Source of the DNA: Methanomicrobiales archaeon
Lineage (GTDB): Archaea > Halobacteriota > Methanomicrobia > Methanomicrobiales > JACTUA01
Direction of reading: 5' to 3'
Assembly: GCA_028678555.1 (NCBI GenBank)
Contig: JAJRDF010000104.1
Span: forward strand, 1 to 8,286
DNA: 8,286 nucleotides
The notes below the pieces were generated by a model that saw nothing but the letters and a program-made list of their open reading frames with translations, was not told the origin of the DNA and did no database searches. A program made the position numbers and the translations under genes. Positions 5,440 through 8,286 of the stretch are shown here, piece after piece. Each line of letters opens with the position of its first letter. Position 1 is the stretch's first letter.

Positions 5440-7269
5440 TCAGATAAACCGCGGCTTCTGCGAGAGCAGTACCGGCGTGTAGAGGGGCCGGAAGGGCAGG
5501 TGTCCTGTCTCCTCCCTGACAGCCCGGACCAGATCCGCTTCCTTCATCTGTGCCTTGTGGGGCTTCTCGGGCGCCGAGAGCTTCCGGACCGTCACGGTGA
5601 GAATCCCGGTCTCCACCTCGCGGTCGCCCACCACCACGACGTAGGGGACCCAGTCCATGCCCGCTGCCCGGACCTTCTTGTTCACGCTCTCCTCCCGGTT
5701 GTCCAGGTCGCACCGGATGGAGGCGGCGTTCAGCCGGGTGGAAAGGCCGCGGCAGAACTCCAGGTGCCGCTCGGCCACGGGGACGATCCGTACCTGCGTG
5801 GGCGCCATCCAGGTGGGGAACTGCGGGACCGGGACCGTGGCCTGTGTCTCCAGCATGGCGCAGATGACCCGCTCCACCGAACCCGTGGGTGAGCAGTGGA
5901 GGATGGGCGGATGGTACTCCACCCCGTCCCGGTGGTACCGGATCCCGAACCGGGTCGAGGACTCCACGTCGATCTGGACCGTGGGGTTCTCGATGGGCCG
6001 TCCCTGGGCATCGATGGCAGCCAGATCGATCTTGGCCACCCAGTAATGGACCCGCTCGGAGAGGATCTCGATGAGCACCGGCTCCCCCAGGATCTTCACG
6101 ATCTTCTGGATCCAGTCCCGGTGCGCATCGTAGAAGTCCCGGGTGCACCGCAGCGCGCTGTAGTACCGCACTCCCAGGTCCACCCCGCTCTGCACGCCGA
6201 TGGCCAGCTGCTCCTCGAAGCAGGAGAGGGCCTGGTCCATGTCAAGGCAGAGGGTGTGCATGTCCGGCATGGTGAACGCCCGGAGGCGTTTCAGCCCGAT
6301 CACCTCACCTTTCTGTTCGTGCCGGAAGGAGTACGTGGAGAGCTCGTACATCTTCATGGGGAGGTGGTTGGGGGAGATGTGCATCCCGTGCATGATGGAG
6401 AACATGCCGAAGCAGGCGGCGAACCGGAGCATCATGGACCGGTTGCCGCTCTTGAACCGGTACTGCCGCTCGCCGAACTTGGCCGCGTGCTCGCAGATGG
6501 CCTGGTCCCCCAGGTCGTACATCACCGGGGTCTCGACGGGCATGGCACCGTAGGGGAGGAGGGTCATGAGCACATAGTCGGCGATCAGGTCCCGGAGCAG
6601 TTTGCCGCGGGGCATCCACCGCAGGTGGCCCACGTCGCTCACCGGTTCGTAGTCCACCAGTTCCTTGGACCGCATCAGGTCCACGTGGGGAGGCTCTCCG
6701 ACCGCACCCGAGGCCATGCCCAGCTCCTTCCGGATCAGGCAGCCGAACGGGGAGTCGTCGGCGCAAGTGGCGGCCTCGATCCGCTTTCCTTCGGGGGTCA
6801 GGACAAAGAATTCGTGCTCCACCACCTTCTTCGGGGGCTGCACCTCCTCGCCGGGGGTGATGGTGCGGGAGAGTTCCGAGAGGGGATGGCCCTTGCAGGA
6901 GAGGGTGAAGGCCTTGTACCAGCCGAAGGGGGCCCGGCGGACCTCGAGGCCGTGGTTGCCGGCGAGGACCTGCTCCAGCGCCTGGAGCGCCCGGACAGCG
7001 GTCTGGGGGGAGGCGAGATCAGACGAGAGGTGGGCGTAAGGATACACCATCACGCGTTCAGCCCGGACCTTCTCTGCCATGGCGGCGATCTCCTCCGCCG
7101 CCCGCCGGACCACCCCGTCCAGGTCCTCCTCGTCAATGGCCTCCACCGCGCAGAAGGCCACGAGTGCGTTGTCCATTGCATCCGAGAGAGCGGACGTCTC
7201 CTCGGCCATGGGTGTCTGTTTCTTTGCCTGGTACTCGATACGATCCGAGTGGATCAGCAGGAGCCGCAT
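5440..7269 (-). CDS. thrS: Threonyl-tRNA synthetase, archaeal type
   Basis: This 609-residue cytoplasmic enzyme charges tRNA-Thr with threonine. Residues 1-140 are the archaeal editing domain, related to D-Tyr-tRNA deacylase, which removes mischarged serine. It has [19 protein letters not shown] with H80, GWYKAF with K119, and [12 protein letters not shown]. Residues 200-480 are the class II core: motif 2 at 315-338 (FRHEQKGE...[13 protein letters not shown]) and motif 3 around 458-467 ([10 protein letters not shown]). The zinc ligands are C286 (RFAACFG), H338 and H458. Residues 490-609 form the anticodon-binding domain with [13 protein letters not shown] and [15 protein letters not shown]. 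All key elements are present and the length is normal for archaea. ATG 7269 matches the conserved N-terminus and has GGGGAG eight bases upstream. The permease gene follows after 35 bases. Upstream it is divergent from a MATE transporter across a region with a large dyad. Confidence 0.98.
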   Translation of the reverse strand: MRLLLIHSDRIEYQAKKQTPMAEETSALSDAMDNALVAFCAVEAIDEEDLDGVVRRAAEEIAAMAEKVRAERVMVYPYAHLSSDLASPQTAVRALQALEQVLAGNHGLEVRRAPFGWYKAFTLSCKGHPLSELSRTITPGEEVQPPKKVVEHEFFVLTPEGKRIEAATCADDSPFGCLIRKELGMASGAVGEPPHVDLMRSKELVDYEPVSDVGHLRWMPRGKLLRDLIADYVLMTLLPYGAMPVETPVMYDLGDQAICEHAAKFGERQYRFKSGNRSMMLRFAACFGMFSIMHGMHISPNHLPMKMYELSTYSFRHEQKGEVIGLKRLRAFTMPDMHTLCLDMDQALSCFEEQLAIGVQSGVDLGVRYYSALRCTRDFYDAHRDWIQKIVKILGEPVLIEILSERVHYWVAKIDLAAIDAQGRPIENPTVQIDVESSTRFGIRYHRDGVEYHPPILHCSPTGSVERVICAMLETQATVPVPQFPTWMAPTQVRIVPVAERHLEFCRGLSTRLNAASIRCDLDNREESVNKKVRAAGMDWVPYVVVVGDREVETGILTVTVRKLSAPEKPHKAQMKEADLVRAVREETGHLPFRPLYTPVLLSQKPRFI

Positions 7270-7308
7270 TCCGTCATCTCCCCGTGAAACTCATTATGTG
7301 TAGGGGCT

Positions 7309-7330
7309 CGTCCAATATCTATCTTTATCC
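7309..7330. promoter_or_regulatory. A/T-rich promoter island of the thrS/MATE divergent region
   Basis: This A/T-rich stretch contrasts with its GC-rich surroundings. On the minus strand TAGATATTGG (7318-7309) could be the thrS box A, giving a start near 7286 and a short leader with the GGGGAG site. On the plus strand it contains TCTTTATCC. The exact boxes are uncertain. Confidence 0.35.
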
Positions 7331-7338
7331 ATGGCGGT

Positions 7339-7377
7339 GGGGAAGGCCTCCGGACCGTGGTCCGTATCCTTTTCCCC
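7339..7377. promoter_or_regulatory. 39-base dyad between thrS and the MATE gene
   Basis: The core CGGACC-GT-GGTCCG (7351-7364) is a perfect palindrome around a two-base centre. It is flanked at nearly the same centre by GGGGAAGG (7339-7346) and CCTTTTCCCC (7368-7377), complementary apart from two extra T. The element sits between the thrS A/T-rich island and the MATE box A. It could be an operator for either or both genes, or a hairpin in a leader RNA. Confidence 0.45.
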
Positions 7378-7389
7378 ATCTCCCGCGGG

Positions 7390-7396
7390 TTTTATC
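7390..7396 (+). promoter_or_regulatory. Candidate box A of the MATE gene
   Basis: TTTTATC is centred at 7393, which predicts transcription from about 7419. That is two to three bases before an ATG at 7422 that opens a five-codon frame, and about 25 bases before the transporter's GTG start. Confidence 0.4.
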
Positions 7397-7421
7397 CCGT
7401 TCCGCTCCCATTCCCCTGAGC

Positions 7422-7439
7422 ATGATCAGGCGGGGGTGA
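7422..7439 (+). other. Five-codon upstream frame (M-I-R-R-G-stop)
   Basis: ATG 7422 is followed by four sense codons and TGA at 7437-7439. The stop lies within GGGGGTGA, the likely ribosome binding site of the MATE gene, five bases before the GTG start. With the predicted transcription start just before it, the frame could be read leaderless. It may equally be chance; translation is not shown. Confidence 0.2.
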
Positions 7440-7443
7440 CCCG

Positions 7444-8286
7444 GTGACCCACGAGGCCCTGAGGAACGAGATCACGGAGGGGAACCTGCTCCGGGGCCTC
7501 CTCGCCGTCTCCCTTCCCATTCTCGTCTCCAACCTGCTCCAGGCGGTTGTCGAGATCGTGGACCTCTACTTCGTCGGACGGCTGGGTCCCGATGCCATTG
7601 CCGGTGTCGCGCTCGCCACATCCCTCATCTTCTTCCTGGTGACGGTGCTCATCGGCATCGCCACGGCAACGGCAGCCTTCATCTCCCGGGCCTATGGGGC
7701 CAGGGAGTACCCGGAGATCCGGACGGTCCTCTTCCATGCGCTGGTCCTGGGCGCCGGTTTCTCGCTCATACTGATGGCCATCGGTGCGTTCTTCTCCACC
7801 CCGATCCTGCTCCTGATGGGGGCCGAGGGAGCAGTGGCCGATGCCGGGGCCGCCTTCCTCTCCACCTTCCTGCTGGGCATCGGGTCGCTGGTCCTTCTCT
7901 GGCTCCTGATCGTCTCCTTCCAGTCCACGGGTGATGCCCGGACACCGATGTACGTGATGGTTGGGGTGATCCTGGTGAACATCGTGCTGAACCCGGTGCT
8001 GATCTTCGGCCTGGGTGCAGCCCCGGCGCTGGGGGTGGCAGGATCTGCCCTCGCCACGGTGCTGGCCCGCACGATGGGACTCGTCATCCTGGCAGGGATC
8101 ATGTTCCGGAGAAAAGGTATCCTGTCCCTCCCGGAGAACCTTTCGTTCGACCTTTCCCTGGTCCGCCGCCTCTTTGGTGTCGCGGTCCCCTCCGCGCTCC
8201 AGAACGGAATGCGGGCCTTTGCTTCCCTCGCGCTCATGGCCATCGTCACGGCGTACGGGGCTGCGGCGGTCTCGGCCTTCGGGATC
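7444..8286 (+). CDS. MATE-family multidrug/toxin exporter (3' end outside window)
   Basis: The first 281 residues of an integral membrane transporter are visible; the frame stays open to the window edge. MATE proteins export cationic or aromatic compounds in exchange for sodium or protons and usually have 12 helices in about 440-470 residues, so roughly 60 percent is present. Diagnostic stretches are PILVSNLLQAVVEIVD followed by LYFVGRLG (residues 25-48) in helix 1, TATAAFISRAYGA in the helix 2-3 region, SFQSTGDARTPMY (158-170), and the NIVLNPVLIFG helix (179-189). Residues 234-281 begin the second six-helix half. GTG 7444 is the start: GGTGA (7435-7439) lies four bases upstream, and the N-terminus THEALRNEITEGN resembles the short polar leader of relatives. 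It is divergent from thrS. The substrate is unknown. Confidence 0.93.
   Translation, partial: MTHEALRNEITEGNLLRGLLAVSLPILVSNLLQAVVEIVDLYFVGRLGPDAIAGVALATSLIFFLVTVLIGIATATAAFISRAYGAREYPEIRTVLFHALVLGAGFSLILMAIGAFFSTPILLLMGAEGAVADAGAAFLSTFLLGIGSLVLLWLLIVSFQSTGDARTPMYVMVGVILVNIVLNPVLIFGLGAAPALGVAGSALATVLARTMGLVILAGIMFRRKGILSLPENLSFDLSLVRRLFGVAVPSALQNGMRAFASLALMAIVTAYGAAAVSAFGI

Noticed and set aside
5896..7287. Plus-strand open frame (463 codons) opposite thrS
   Set aside because: It is the antisense of a fully conserved threonyl-tRNA synthetase; the translation is His/Gly/Glu-rich and matches nothing I recognise.

Overview
The window looks like chromosomal DNA from a high-GC methanogenic archaeon of the Methanomicrobiales, possibly close to Methanoculleus. 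This is inferred from gene content, not from a search. The threonyl-tRNA synthetase is the archaeal type with a D-aminoacyl-tRNA deacylase-like editing domain. A stand-alone EF-Tu-domain-2-like protein typical of archaea is present. A secreted beta-propeller/PEGA protein carries a Thr/Pro linker and a C-terminal anchor. Several genes have a TATA-like box A about 25 bases before the start or before a short leader. No rRNA, tRNA, IS element, CRISPR array or phage gene was seen.

Layout. Bases 78-323 (+) encode a small double zinc-ribbon protein of lower GC than its surroundings. Bases 454-888 (+) encode a yeast-Fcy1-type cytosine deaminase, followed at 959-1459 (+) by a YfcE/MJ0936-type metallophosphoesterase. 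A 219-base convergent gap (1460-1678) holds inverted repeats and an A/T-rich element but no convincing gene. On the minus strand lie the EF-Tu-domain-2-like protein (1679-1945) and, upstream of it, a PPC/DUF296 protein (2084-2524). Two strong inverted repeats separate these two. A divergent promoter region with two GGGATCCC palindromes leads to the propeller/PEGA surface protein (2661-4082, +). That gene meets an APC-family amino-acid permease (4109-5404, -) tail to tail. The permease follows thrS (5440-7269, -) after only 35 bases, so the two are probably one transcript. A divergent intergenic region with a 39-base dyad separates thrS from a MATE-family transporter (7444-8286, +), which runs off the window end.

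How the parts relate. Most genes are housekeeping or solo genes: pyrimidine salvage, a small phosphodiesterase, translation-related functions and transport. The clearest functional unit is thrS plus the permease. I do not see a defence system, biosynthetic cluster or other obviously new multigene system. The most distinctive signals are an almost perfect in-frame 42-bp tandem duplication across the signal-peptide cleavage region of the surface protein, and the inverted repeats in the intergenic regions.
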